Source of the DNA: Rotaria socialis
Lineage: Eukaryota > Rotifera > Eurotatoria > Philodinida > Philodinidae
Assembly: GCA_905331475.1 (NCBI GenBank)
Contig: CAJNYU010000079.1
Location: 1 to 64,000 of the forward strand
Direction of reading: 5' to 3'
Length of the DNA stretch: 64,000 bases
Within the stretch, counting starts at the first letter, position 1. Each line of letters starts with the position of its first letter. The position numbers and the translations under genes are program-made. The notes beneath the pieces are model-generated. The model worked only from the letters and a program-made list of their open reading frames with translations, made no database searches and was not told where the DNA came from. Positions 27,561 through 38,667 of the stretch are shown here, piece after piece.

Positions 27561-27947
27561 AAAGTTTTCGGATTGTTTATAATGATTTTTTTGTTTTGAA
27601 AAATAAACAAAAAGAAGTATACATAATCTATATATTAGAATAGGTTTCTTTTCAATCGTATCGTTTCGTGGATGATACAGATGTATATATATGGTATTTT
27701 CGAATATTTATTAATTAATGATGTTGATGGAGTATTTGTTGTTGTTGTTATCGATTGAACTGATGCTATATTATTGGCTATTTAATTGACTTGTTCATCT
27801 TGAATTTCTATTGATAAAACCAAAATTGGTTGTTATAGATTATTTAAATTCGAAAAAGAAAAAAAAATAATAATAATTCATATTTGTTTTTATTATATTT
27901 ATCTTGATTTTCAAATGTTAAAAAAAATTGGCAAAAGTTGGATACAG
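27561..27947. other. 3' flank of the C2 gene
   Basis: AT-rich 3' flank with AATAAA-like sites and short trinucleotide runs (tgttgttgt near 27741). No gene seen. Confidence 0.5.
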
Positions 27948-27949
27948 TA

Positions 27950-28629
27950 CCCTAGTGAAACATCTTGTAAGCAAGATCTGGAAATCTTGGGATCAGTAAG
28001 TAAGATCTTATCAAGATCTTAAAAAGATAATTTGTATGTACATATCTTGGTTGTATCAGATAAATCTGTACCTAAGATCTTGACAAGATCATGGAAAAGA
28101 TATCGTTTACTTTTATCTTCTCACAAGATCTTGAGTAAAACAGAAAACGACATCATTAGTGTATTGAGATAGGCTATCTAGTCATTCACCGTTTTTTTCT
28201 GCACACAGAGCTGAATATAAGCATCATGATTGAACATGCAAAAACATCATTTTTCGAAATTTTGTTTTTCGAAATTATTTCTCGACTCGATAATTCGAGA
28301 GAATGCTGATCTTGATCAATGATCGAGAGAGGACTACTCTAAATTGGTCTGACGGATATCAGACCAACTTAAAACCGGTCAGATCCCAACATCTGACTCG
28401 CTTGAGTTATTGGGACAGGAATAATTAAAATTAAAATAAATTCAAAAAATATCAAAACATATTTTCAGAATGCGTTATTCAAGATTTTATGGATTCTTAT
28501 GTAAGATCTGTAATTAGATCTTGGGTACAAGATAATACAGTTATCTTGTACCTAACTTTTCAAGATCTGTTCACTTATCTGTACCCAAGATCTTGGCCAA
28601 GATCTTACTTACAAGATGTTTCACTAGGG
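27950..28629. mobile_element. Non-autonomous DNA transposon with TA target duplication (Tc1/mariner- or pogo-like MITE)
   Basis: The 680-bp element begins CCCTAGTGAAACATCTTGTA and ends with its inverted copy. The inverted termini match for at least 22 bp and continue imperfectly for ~50 bp. A TA lies on each side (27948-27949 and 28630-28631), fitting a TA target-site duplication. The inside is dense with the palindromic motif aagatctt and variants in both orientations within about 150 bp of each end. There is no transposase frame, so it would need help in trans. Confidence 0.85.
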
Positions 28630-28631
28630 TA

Positions 28632-30238
28632 GGTTCCGTATGTTTTACTCTACAATCATGATCAACAAACCCTTTGAACCAAAAATTTTCAAATGTATTA
28701 TCTATCTTGAATAGGTTATATTCTTTATCTAAATTGTAATTAGTACGTTTTCTTCATTTAAATATTCATGAAGAATGTTTACTAATAATAAAATACGCAG
28801 CGTCTCTGTCAAAAACAAATCTACATGATGATTGTTGAGGAAACGATGAATAGGACTATTATCAAGGATTTTATAGTACCTTCTGTTTTTTTCTCCACTG
28901 GGAATTCTAACAGAATCATGTCAACCATAGAAATGTTATTATTATCATTATTTGAAAGAATTTGAATAAGAATTAATCTATCTCATTACTATCAATTACA
29001 TTTTCAACTATGTCTTATCTGTCATGTCGTAACTTATTTGAAGTTATTGAAATCGAGAGAGAAAATTATGTATCAATTCATGCCAAGAATTATTGTAATA
29101 AAAGATTAAATTCACATGATTACATACATTGAAATTTTAAAACTATAATGAACCAAATCTAGTAAAACTAGAAATGTAACAAGTTTATATCAGTCATATT
29201 AATCACGAATAATCAGACAATATCCATATTTTTATCCATAGATGATTACCAATAATAAATAATAAATAATAACGATTAATATTATTACTAACGTTTTAGT
29301 TTATTAGTAGTAATAGCAAAAATCTATTCAAATCATATGAAAATAAGCTTTTTTTTATGATGAATAAAATTTGGATTCTTAAAACGAAAAAAAACTGTTA
29401 AATTCTTCTATTTAAAACTGATACTCTAATAGATTTACTAGCAAACTATAAGCTTTAATCAAATTCAATACAATCTTTTAAGGAATTCAATCGGTTCATG
29501 TTCAACAAATTATTTCAATTAGGAGGTTCGAAAAACTACTAACAAGTGCATAACTATTAGCTAGTACTAGCCATGACAACATTTGGCTTCATTTCCAATT
29601 GCTTTGATTATTTTAAAATTATTCTTAATTGCTGATAAGTAAAACTAAAGACTTCTTTATTATGAATTTAGTGAAAACAAAATAACTTGTGATAAAAATG
29701 CATGATTTGATAATTATTACACGTTGTGAGTAATAAGAATAAAAAAAATACTTGATGCAACATTTCTAACCGTAATAGTAGCAATGTTTGAAATTTTATT
29801 TCTAGATAGTCTTGTGTTTTTTTTCTGATTAAAAACGTTTTTCTTCACTTCAACTTTCAAATTCATACATATTTCGCTCATAAATTTTATGATTTTATTT
29901 TATTTTCTTTATTGTATATTAATAGATTTGTTATGCTATAATAACTTTTACATGTTAGTTGAAAAAAAAATCCAAATGTGTTCGTTCATATTGGCCTGAT
30001 GTTTGATATAATCTTGATCAAAAAATAATATGTACAAATGACAAATAGAAAAAAATTGAACATGACGTTAATCTGAGACTTATTGTTTCTTACACGACAT
30101 ATGGCAATCAGGTGAAACCAGTTTATTAAATAAAATAAACTTAACGATGATAAATCATTAATTTCTGCCGAGTAACTTCACGTCACTGTCGATGATTTCC
30201 GATGATTGAATCAATGCATGAGCATCATCAATTTCAAG
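28632..30238. other. Gene-free AT-rich stretch
   Basis: No protein-like frame, RNA gene or element ends were recognised. The sequence is low-complexity in places (TAATAA runs around 29249-29310). Confidence 0.55.
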
Positions 30239-30397
30239 TATATGTTGTAGTGGAAATTAAAATTCAGTAGAATTTAAAATCCTACTAGTAGAAATTGAAA
30301 TTTTAGTTTCTACTATAGGTAAAATTCAGTAGAATTTCAATTTCTACTAGTAGAATTTTAAATTCTACTGAATTTTAATTTCTACTGCGACATATAT
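30239..30397. mobile_element. Fold-back (palindromic) element
   Basis: A nearly perfect long palindrome. The left arm begins tatatgttgtag and runs through gaaattaaaattcagtagaa; the right arm repeats the same in inverse through tctactgaattttaatttct to the tatatgtcgcag complement. Each arm is about 65 bases, with a ~30-base centre. It has no coding capacity. The RNA would form a very strong hairpin. It looks like a small MITE or snap-back element. Confidence 0.8.
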
Positions 30398-30467
30398 CTA
30401 AAAAACAGATAAAAGTATGGTTTAGATGAATTATTTTCCAATAATTGAAATCGAAGAATTCGAAATA

Positions 30468-31298
30468 TTATTCTGATTTACTTTCAGTCCACGGATAATC
30501 CAGATTTTTGTCAATATACCGATGCAGCCAATCCTGAACAATGTCCGATTTATTGATTTTAATTCGATCAATGAATAAATTTCCACTCCCATAACTTGAT
30601 TCACCGCTACTTTCATCATTTTCGCTCAATTTTTGATCGTTTTCAACGTGATTAATTTTATATGTTCGTGCTGTAGGGATTATTGAATCAGATAAAACTG
30701 ATTTGTTTGTTTCTTCACTGGAAAAATTACGAATTCTTTGCTCAGTTTTCTCATCATCTAATGCCTTTAAAAGGTCGGCAATGTATCGTAAATCAGTAGA
30801 AGAAAATTTTTCATCGAGCAAATGTGACCATTTTGTTTTAGAATCAGCAATAACAGGAATTAAAATCAAGAATGAATTGTTTTTGTGTTCCATTAGATTT
30901 CTATCTGAACCTTGAATTGTTATCCATCGACGTCCTGGTACCGGACTAGTCGGATAAATTGAAACTAAGTGCTTCAATAGATTATCATATGAAATATTGG
31001 GGATAATTGATTTATCATCGTTTTGTTTTATTATTGGATTGACTCCATCAAATGATGCCATAATCAGAACAGTGACAGTGTTATTTTGGACATTCCAGCA
31101 TAAACATGGACGAGATTTTGGACGTTTTTTTTCTGATGAAGCTGAAGATGAAGCTGCAGACGACGATGATGATTGAAATGTAGAGACCTCAGGTCCAGAA
31201 TAGTTGTAGATCAATTGAAAAGCTCGTTTGACACTTTGCCGAATGTAATAGATTCCACCAAATGCTGGAAGTTGAGAGTTAGATGAATTATCAGACAT
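30468..31298 (-). CDS. Unrecognised single-exon protein, 276 aa
   Basis: A clean open frame of 276 codons on the minus strand with no intron. Composition is balanced and protein-like rather than AT-biased noise. The N-terminus (to ~35) is mildly hydrophobic; residues ~43-56 are a Ser/Ala run (SSSSSAASSSASS); a basic PKSRP follows; then a compact domain containing CLCWNVQNNTVTVLIMASF and PVPGRRWITIQGS (~65-150). The C-terminal third is acidic and Ser-rich and ends DWLHRYIDKNLDYPW. I do not recognise the family. The block with RPxLxW, a hydrophobic strand and later GRRWI loosely recalls hypothetical proteins seen in fungi, but I would not call transfer on this. No signal peptide or TM helix. 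Confidence 0.65.
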   Translation of the reverse strand: MSDNSSNSQLPAFGGIYYIRQSVKRAFQLIYNYSGPEVSTFQSSSSSAASSSASSEKKRPKSRPCLCWNVQNNTVTVLIMASFDGVNPIIKQNDDKSIIPNISYDNLLKHLVSIYPTSPVPGRRWITIQGSDRNLMEHKNNSFLILIPVIADSKTKWSHLLDEKFSSTDLRYIADLLKALDDEKTEQRIRNFSSEETNKSVLSDSIIPTARTYKINHVENDQKLSENDESSGESSYGSGNLFIDRIKINKSDIVQDWLHRYIDKNLDYPWTESKSE

Positions 31299-31768
31299 TT
31301 TATTTCTAAGAAAAAATTATTTGAATTTTAACATTTCTCCGATCATCAAGATCAAGATCAAGACTTTAAGCCGACCAATCATTAAACGACGAAAAAACAT
31401 TAGGCAAATATTGAAATCGATTCATTTCCGTTTTAATTCTCGTCAACTAAATTTTGTTTCTGTTATTTCGTCACTATCATTTTTATTTATAATTCATTGT
31501 AAAATTAACAATTTCTCTATAGATGTCATTGCTAGTCATGTTGGTCAGATCAAAAACTTGAAAATCAGGTGCTTGGATATTTTCACAAATATGAAAATAA
31601 ATTCTCATTGTTAGTCATTGCTTTTTTCTTTTAGATCTTCACTAAAGATGAACATTTATCCTATTAAAATCTTATAAAATTTGAAACAAACAAATAGACA
31701 AAGTCTTTTATTGTCATTTTATAACAAATAATTTTAATATTTATTAATTCTTATAAAATTCAGCAGTA

Positions 31769-32075
31769 CCCACGATCCACCATTTAGAAATTCAAGAAAT
31801 TCTGGAAAATGAAGTAAAACGAGGGCGCGGGTTTAGGTGTGGGTGTTAGAAAGGGACCTTCGGGAATAGGGACAAGAGCGCAAGGGTTGCATCAGTGTGT
31901 GGGGAAAGGACAGCCGAGAGAAGGAATTTTCAACACTTGGGATACAGAATTATTTGAATTCCTACATTTTCTAGAATTCCTTGAATTCGATCGACTTTTT
32001 AGCTAGTAAGGCGTGAGATTTATGCAAGACTAGAATTCCTTGAATTCCTTGAAGTCCTAAAGGGCGGATCGTGGG
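31769..32075. mobile_element. Small inverted-end element (MITE), 307 bp
   Basis: It begins CCCACGATCCACCATTTAGA and ends with the inverse of CCCACGATCCGCCCTTTAGG; similarity between the ends runs about 40 bp and includes repeats of attccttgaattc. The interior (31805-31920) is markedly G-rich and includes gtgtgggtg. No target duplication was obvious, and there is no open frame. Confidence 0.75.
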
Positions 32076-32358
32076 AAAATCAAAATGAATATTTGAAAGT
32101 GAATTCAAGGTTTGTTTTGATTATGAAGTAAATAAACTTCTGGAGATTCAATCAGCGGAATTCGCAATGTAATTTGTGCTTCATTTTCCGGGGAAAGAGC
32201 GACATTGAATTTGTTTCAATCGGCAGTATTTTTCAATAGAAAACAGTAAACAATAAAAGAACACTATTTTGACTAAAAATAACATTCATACTTTAGCGTT
32301 TTCTTCAATAGCCACGGTGTTTCAAATGACTTTTAAAAGAAATTCCTTCACACAAATC

Positions 32359-32494
32359 GCCCATGTTGCGAATACCGGATCAATTTTTGCGGTAAACCGC
32401 GGTATTTATCCGTTCTGCAGTAATGGGAGCCGGTAACCGGACCGGTAAAACCGCGGTTAACCGCCGATTTTCATGCGGTTTTTATTACATGGGC
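32359..32494. mobile_element. Tiny GC-rich inverted-end element, 136 bp
   Basis: Ends gcccatgttgcg... and ...attacatgggc are inverted. The interior is unusually GC-rich for this DNA and packed with palindromes (accgcggttaaccgc, accggaccggt). Flanking ccttcacacaaat (32345-32357) and ccttcacaaaaat (32497-32509) form a near-perfect direct repeat, which may be a target-site duplication of about 12 bp or chance. Confidence 0.65.
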
Positions 32495-32509
32495 AACCTT
32501 CACAAAAAT

Positions 32510-34221
32510 TTGTTATTTTTTCTAGTAAAAAATATAATTATAGCTTTGAATCAATGAAATATTATATAATGTAGATAGAAATTTTAATTATCATGGCAAT
32601 CTATGGCAGTTACGGGAAAAAAATTGAATTTAAAACAGCGAGTACAGAATCGAAGATGGCGGATTATTTCAAAACCACTTGCCAACAAGACTTCCGCTAG
32701 TAAAAAGGTAATGCAAATGAGTAGATGCATCTAGAAATTAGCAAATAATATAATGTCACTTTCAAGATTGTTTTGACTGATCCAAAATTATGGATATTTC
32801 TGCACGTATTCGTCGCACTAAAGTTTTGGAAATATTTTAGCAAAGTAAACATAACTGATTATTGTTTCACAATACAACAGATAAAAGGACTGAAATCGAA
32901 AATTTGATAATTCTGACGAATATATGTCAATGAATGAAAGAAGTCACATTAGAATTATTGACTTTCTCATATCAATAAACTATTTCGCTGATTGAATTAA
33001 ATAGATCTTTATAAGTATACTATTTTTAATACGGATGATTATTTTACAACAATACTGAATATTGATATGTAATGAAATGTATAGATAAAGAAATAAATAA
33101 AACGCTAGAAGAATATCGATAGATTTTTTTATGGTCTTTTAATTTCTCTAAATGTTAAGTTGCTCCTTTGAAAATAATGGTTTCATATCTCTCGAATAAA
33201 TATAGAGCTATGCATTAGACTACTTTCTAGCTTATTTTTTATGTTAATTTGAAAACAAGATAAACGTTTATGTAGAAGAAGAGCACATCTTTGCCAGTAA
33301 AAATTGATCCTTGTTCACTTGTATACATATTGTAAGCTTACTAATTTTCTTATCCAAACGAACGTTCTTTGTCTTGTCAACCAATCTAATATATTGATAA
33401 ATACGCTTTTTTATTTCGTACAATACATTTATCAGAGTAAAATAAAACTAAAAAAGATGTATCGATAAAATGTTTTTTCGCTAAAAATTGACCATGTTTC
33501 TATCTGTATAATGAATTTATGTATATCGTCGATATTGAGTCATTATCTTATCACCTACAATTCACTAAAATATTGTTCATATAAAATATGAATAGTCGAT
33601 TTTAAATTATTTTAATTTTGTATCCATATGAACAATTTTTAGTTTTTTTTCTTCATCTTATTCCTTTACCGACATTCTAAATGAGAATGAAAATGCCATA
33701 ACAAAATTATTTGATGATAGTTCAATCATTTTATTTTTTACAGTAATTGTTAACTATTAATACATAAGTAAAGATAATTGTCCACGCGAGTTGGCAAGTA
33801 ATAAAGTGTTGAATGTGCATAGTTGTTCCAATAGCAACTATCAAGTGATTGTAAATATATTTTAAATGAAGAGTTACCTCTTTTTTCATAAAATCCATCA
33901 ATTGAAAATACTAATGTTTTATTCTTGTCAATCAACAAGAACCATGAAGTTTAGGTCATTACCAACTAATAACAACAGTTAATCAGAAGAGATAGAAATC
34001 GTATTCAAATATATTGTTCCAAAAATAAAACTGTCTTGGACTGATTCATCAATCGATTACCTCGATCTTCATGGTTCTTATTATTTTTATAATATGTACT
34101 GTATTATTAAATAAACATTGTTCAATAAGAAATTTTATCTTTTTCTTGTAACTATATTTCACAACTAATATTTATAGCTGCATGCATAATAGTTGATTTA
34201 CAATATAAATAAATTTGAAAC
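32510..34221. other. Gene-poor stretch with two weak small frames
   Basis: A very basic short frame from an ATG at 32603 (MAVTGKKLNLKQR...) runs into a GT site after ~35 codons and could be a first exon, but no partner exon was found. A 62-codon minus frame at 33750-33938 (SFKIYLQSLDSCYWNNYAHS) reads somewhat like protein but has no context. Neither is strong enough to call a gene. Confidence 0.4.
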
Positions 34222-34662
34222 TTAACATTTATCGTAGAAACATAAATCATAACACACTAGCCAATCAAATAAATTAGTGACGAATACCAATGTAAATAAA
34301 ATGACATTAATGTATAAAGAGGAAGATTTCGGAACATGAATTTCACTTGAAACAAAGACAAGTAGAATAACGTTAGTTAGATGTATCGCTACTAAACAAA
34401 CACAACAAATTATTCCATATGTAAAAAATAAATGTGCTCGTTTTGAAAGTATTAAACTATCAACTAGAAATATTAAAATAAGATTATAGAAAATAATAAT
34501 CAATGCAAATGCCATGTTCCAACCTAATAAATGTTTTTGTTCTTGTTCAATTGTTATTTTCCATGATGGATTATGATAAAATTCAGTATTAAAACAAAGC
34601 AAAATAAGGCCAATTACTATATTAATACTGCTAATAGTGAATGAATAAGTTCTTGACAACAT
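34222..34662 (-). CDS. Four-TM membrane protein, 146 aa
   Basis: A single-exon frame with four hydrophobic helices at roughly residues 8-24, 49-70, 80-104 and 115-137, and short loops. Its third and fourth helices (VILLVFVSSEI...SSLYINVILFTLVF) align with those of the 165-aa protein encoded just upstream on the same strand (LVLIVFVSYEI...SSRFLLADLGLLIL), so the two are paralogues from a tandem duplication about 140 bp apart. The layout is tetraspan (MARVEL/tetraspanin-like), but no tetraspanin CCG or PXSC motif is visible. Function unknown. Confidence 0.65.
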   Translation of the reverse strand: MLSRTYSFTISSINIVIGLILLCFNTEFYHNPSWKITIEQEQKHLLGWNMAFALIIIFYNLILIFLVDSLILSKRAHLFFTYGIICCVCLVAIHLTNVILLVFVSSEIHVPKSSSLYINVILFTLVFVTNLFDWLVCYDLCFYDKC

Positions 34663-34801
34663 ATCTTCCGTATAAATCGATCATTAAGAGATATCTTGAA
34701 AGAAGAAAAACAGTAAAAATAAATTTCTCAACGATATTTTTCTTCATTTTTATGCTGAGAAAAAAGAAAACACTAAAAAACAACGATAACAGCAAAAACG
34801 T

Positions 34802-35299
34802 TCAAAGTTGCAAAATAAATTGTCCATTTGGCTCATGAAATTGTCTACCAACATAAGCAACCCACGTAACAATACCAATAATCAATGTTAATATAAGTAA
34901 TCCTAAATCTGCAAGTAAAAATCTTGATGAGAGTGAACTAAATGATGTCAATTTGCTAATTTCATATGAAACAAATACAATTAAAACTAGATGGATTAGA
35001 TTAACCATAAAAGTAACATATGCATGAATTGTTGCATAAATATGATATTGTCGACCCAAAAAACAAGAAAAAACAAGTGGAAGAAGAATAATACCAAGTA
35101 GAATAATAATTAAACCCAATAAAATCGAACAACCAAATATGAATTCATAATCAGATGATATTAAAATAAATGCTGTATTGATTACTAATAAGCTAAAGCC
35201 AGTTAGCGAATGATAGAAAGCAAGACATCCGGCTAAATTGCCCCAAAAGACACCTGCTTTCCAATTTGAACTATATATTATAGTTGAATCTACGTCCAT
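34802..35299 (-). CDS. Four-TM membrane protein, 165 aa (tandem paralogue)
   Basis: A single-exon frame beginning MDVDSTIIYSSNWKAGVFWG. Four TM helices lie at about 27-47, 52-77, 90-110 and 124-150. It is related to the 146-aa protein downstream on the same strand through the third and fourth helices and the intervening VFVS(Y/S)EI motif. Its larger N-terminal part includes a GxxxG-rich first helix region. No signal for enzyme activity; probably a small tetraspan membrane protein of unknown role. Confidence 0.65.
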   Translation of the reverse strand: MDVDSTIIYSSNWKAGVFWGNLAGCLAFYHSLTGFSLLVINTAFILISSDYEFIFGCSILLGLIIILLGIILLPLVFSCFLGRQYHIYATIHAYVTFMVNLIHLVLIVFVSYEISKLTSFSSLSSRFLLADLGLLILTLIIGIVTWVAYVGRQFHEPNGQFILQL

Positions 35300-38200
35300 T
35301 ATGCGATTTCAAATGTCTTTAACGAACAAATGGCAAAGAATAAAAATATGAACACGCACTATAACACACATATATGTATGTCTATATATCGTCTGTGACG
35401 CATAAAGCAGAAAGAAAATAGAAGAAGAAATAACTGTATTTCAATTTCATCTTATCAGCTGATTTTAATCCTGTAAACAGTCTTCATATACTATTCTATA
35501 TTTTAGTCTATTTGACATATTATTCATCAATTTCCCATAGGAATAGGTTTAAAATAAAAACGTATGTCATACGATCTATTTAATCTTTTATTTCAATTGG
35601 AACAATAGTTTTTATTAATTAGATAGCAACTGCTACAAAAAGTTAATCCTTGTATTTTCAATGAAATTCATCATTGATTTTAATATTAATTCAATTTATT
35701 TTATTTTTTAACATTATTTATAACTATGAAACTCGTCTCACAGACATGGTATTGCTTTGTTCGTTAATTGGTTTGCGTTGTCTAACTTCTACGCTATGTT
35801 TCCGAGCAAAAATAATAAAATAAAAAGGAATAGATTTACATACTTTTTTTCCGAAAAAAAATAATCATTGGAAAACATCAATAATTCATAAATAGACTAG
35901 AGTCTATTGAACAAAACTGTTACAAATATAAATTTTATTACATTTTTTATTCTTTTCTGTTGATCATAAATGTGACATGGTTCAAAAACAATTGTTACAG
36001 ATAGACGATATCTTTCATTTTCATTGTATACGAAAGTTTCATTTTTTATTGTTAAAATTATTATATACTTTTTCTTACCTTTATGTTTTTTTCTTATTTA
36101 TATAAATGATAATAATAATAACAATAAGACTTAGTGCAATTTTAAGAATAGTGAAATAAAAATTTCTGTAGATTATAATCTTTCAATGAACAAATACAAT
36201 CATAGAAAAATTATTGGTAAGAGAGAATAAGTTGATCACTCGCTGACAATAGACTAATCGATTAGTTTGCGTTAATCATAGGTTAATTTTGTGTTATTTA
36301 TTATGTTAAGTCATCATATTTATTTACACATCTTTAAAGGTTTAAGGTATTTCTTCTAAGAAGTTATTGTGATCTATTTATTTTAGGATATAATACTTGA
36401 AACAAGTATTACTTTACTAAAAAACAATACTTTTTTTATATTACAATAAATATTTTGTTGAATAAATACTCTATGAACAATTAGATTATTACTACAGATT
36501 ACTTCTTAAAATATTGCTCATAAAGATAATTGATTGTAATTAAAGAAATTGAATACAGAACATTTTATCATCATGTAAATCAACAGAAAACTAAGTGATC
36601 ATATTTATATTAATATTCTTTTTACGATTTCCTTTTTTTTTGTCTTATTTTATAATTGTTCCAATTTAGTAGGAAACTATCTCGAACATTGATAAACTAG
36701 CTTAGTGGAATTTGAAACAAAAAATAGAAGAACATGAGTCGAAGTAGATTGTAACCGATTTGTTCGATAGAAATTTAAAAATTGAACAAAAAATACTGAA
36801 AAATGTTCATAAGAGTTTTGTTTTAATTAGTAATATTTAAAAGAAATGGAATCTTTTTTGGTTTCTTTCTCATCATATATAAATCTTAGAATGGTATTAT
36901 TACTGAAATCATAGCTATGTCACTTTTGTGACATTTGTGCAATGAATACGTAGCGAAATGTTGAAAGAAAGTAAATAACAATCATGTTATCTAAATTGAT
37001 AGTTGAAGATGACAAATATATCAAATAAAATACTAAAAGTTATTTGAATGATATTCTATTTTCATATAACAATCAGTGAACCTACTGTTACTTTTAATTC
37101 AAATGACTTCTTTTTAATAATATCTTTCTTAGTTGATCGTTCATAAGTATGTATATTTATTTATTTATTTATTTATTTACAATTTTATATAATACTCATA
37201 TTTCTTTTTTTTTACGAAAATACCCAATTAAAGTCGATGTTAAGTATTTTTAAAAAAGTAAGTTAATATTATTGCTGCTTTTCTTGTTAAAAGGAAAAAT
37301 GATTTAATAATTTAATTATATTCTCTAAAGATTCCTATGGATGTTTACTAATTGTATCAACACGCTAGACACAATACATTTAAAGTACATTTCAATATTA
37401 GTACATATAATCATTGGAAAAATATTGAGTTTATATAATAAAGAAGTGAAAACACAAAGCATGATGTATGATTGAATATCTTTGTTATATTCTCATTATG
37501 TCAGTCACAATAGTTACCTGTCATATGTCACCTGCCAGCTAACCTTTGAACATATTTGCGGAGCCTTCTCATATAGATTTATTACACAGTTAGAGACGTC
37601 ATCAGTGCTATCAACTAGCATATTTATCTGTTTAATTCATTCGTTAGTATTTATCAGTGATGACAAGAATAAGACAAAATTATTATTATTTTTTCTCTCT
37701 GTTTCTTTTACTTGTCTTCTTTCCAATTGAATTCGATCTGTCACAAAAGCACATTTTTTTCTTTGACGTCAGTATTACTTGTTTCGTCATATCATTGGTA
37801 AATAAGAGTTGTTTTTGTCTTACTATTACTATACTTTCATTTATCCTCGTTTTATTCATTGTTAGTTTCATCTGTGTGCATTAAAGCATTTTTTTCTTCA
37901 TTTTTTTCCCCGTAAAGCATTGACCCGAGAAAGAGAAAGTGGGAGGGAAAAATGTCGGGAAAAGGAAAAGAAGTAAGATGCAATTATAGATACCAGTATT
38001 CCCTAGTTTATAGTCACAAAGTGTTGCTGCTCGGGTATGGATGAGTGGGTGTAGAAAATAAAAGGAAACAAACTTCTTATAAGATAAAATATGGAAATTG
38101 AAGAAAAAAAACAGAAGCACAATAGCTGCAATAAGTACTTTTCGTTTCTAAAAAAAACAAAGAGAAAGATAAAATCTAATGTATACAAATATATATTAGT

Positions 38201-38470
38201 TGTATCAGTACTCTGCGTGCAAAACGAGATGAAAATGATCTTTTTATTCTGTAATTCTATCAGAGTTATATGTTGAACAATCTTGATATAATTTTGTATT
38301 GATCTCTTCTATGATTATTTTTCACGCAATACACAAATAATTGCATTTGACGGAATAGCCGATTTTTTTTTCGACTCACAACCTTATTATCATCCGGAGA
38401 GAACTCAAATAATAGTATTTGTAGTTAGAGAATATCAAGATAGATATCGACAAGATCAGACACACAAATC
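35300..38470. other. Gene-free AT-rich stretch
   Basis: Upstream region of the four-TM pair and 3 kb of AT-rich DNA. It includes an ATTT microsatellite at about 37155-37179. Overlapping frames on both strands between 37482 and 38276 are T- or A-rich and hydrophobic or lysine-rich by composition only, so they are not called. Confidence 0.55.
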
Positions 38471-38667
38471 ATGAAGAAGATATGCATTTATTTTTGTCTT
38501 TTTCTTCTTGTTTCTTTAACTGCTACTATAATACTTGAAGAAAAACCAGGTAGTCCAGCTGTTCAATTCATTGAAAAAAGTCGTTTTGGTTTTAACATTT
38601 TTTCCATTCTCCTCTTAGTTCATCGTTTTTCTCCTCCCCCTACTGTTTCTATTAGAGTTTCTGTTTG
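38471..38667 (+). other. Orphan signal-peptide exon (candidate)
   Basis: A frame starting MKKICIYFCLFLLVSLTATI has a textbook signal peptide (two Lys, hydrophobic core, small residues), then ILEEKPGSPAVQFIEKSRFG, and then fades into T-rich DNA. A GT follows the first base after the Pro codon (38550), giving phase 1. The residues SPAVQFIEK loosely recall SAAWQKFIQD at the start of the carboxypeptidase at 57073, whose first coding exon is missing and whose acceptor also needs phase 1. This may be the 5' remnant of a paralogue. No downstream catalytic exons were found here. A further frame at 38970-39101 ends in a strong gtaagt donor, but its link to this exon is unproved. Confidence 0.35.

Noticed and set aside
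37482-38276. Overlapping 60-80-codon frames on both strands
   Set aside because: Composition-driven (T-rich gives Phe/Leu, A-rich gives Lys/Asn); no motifs, splice context or coding bias.
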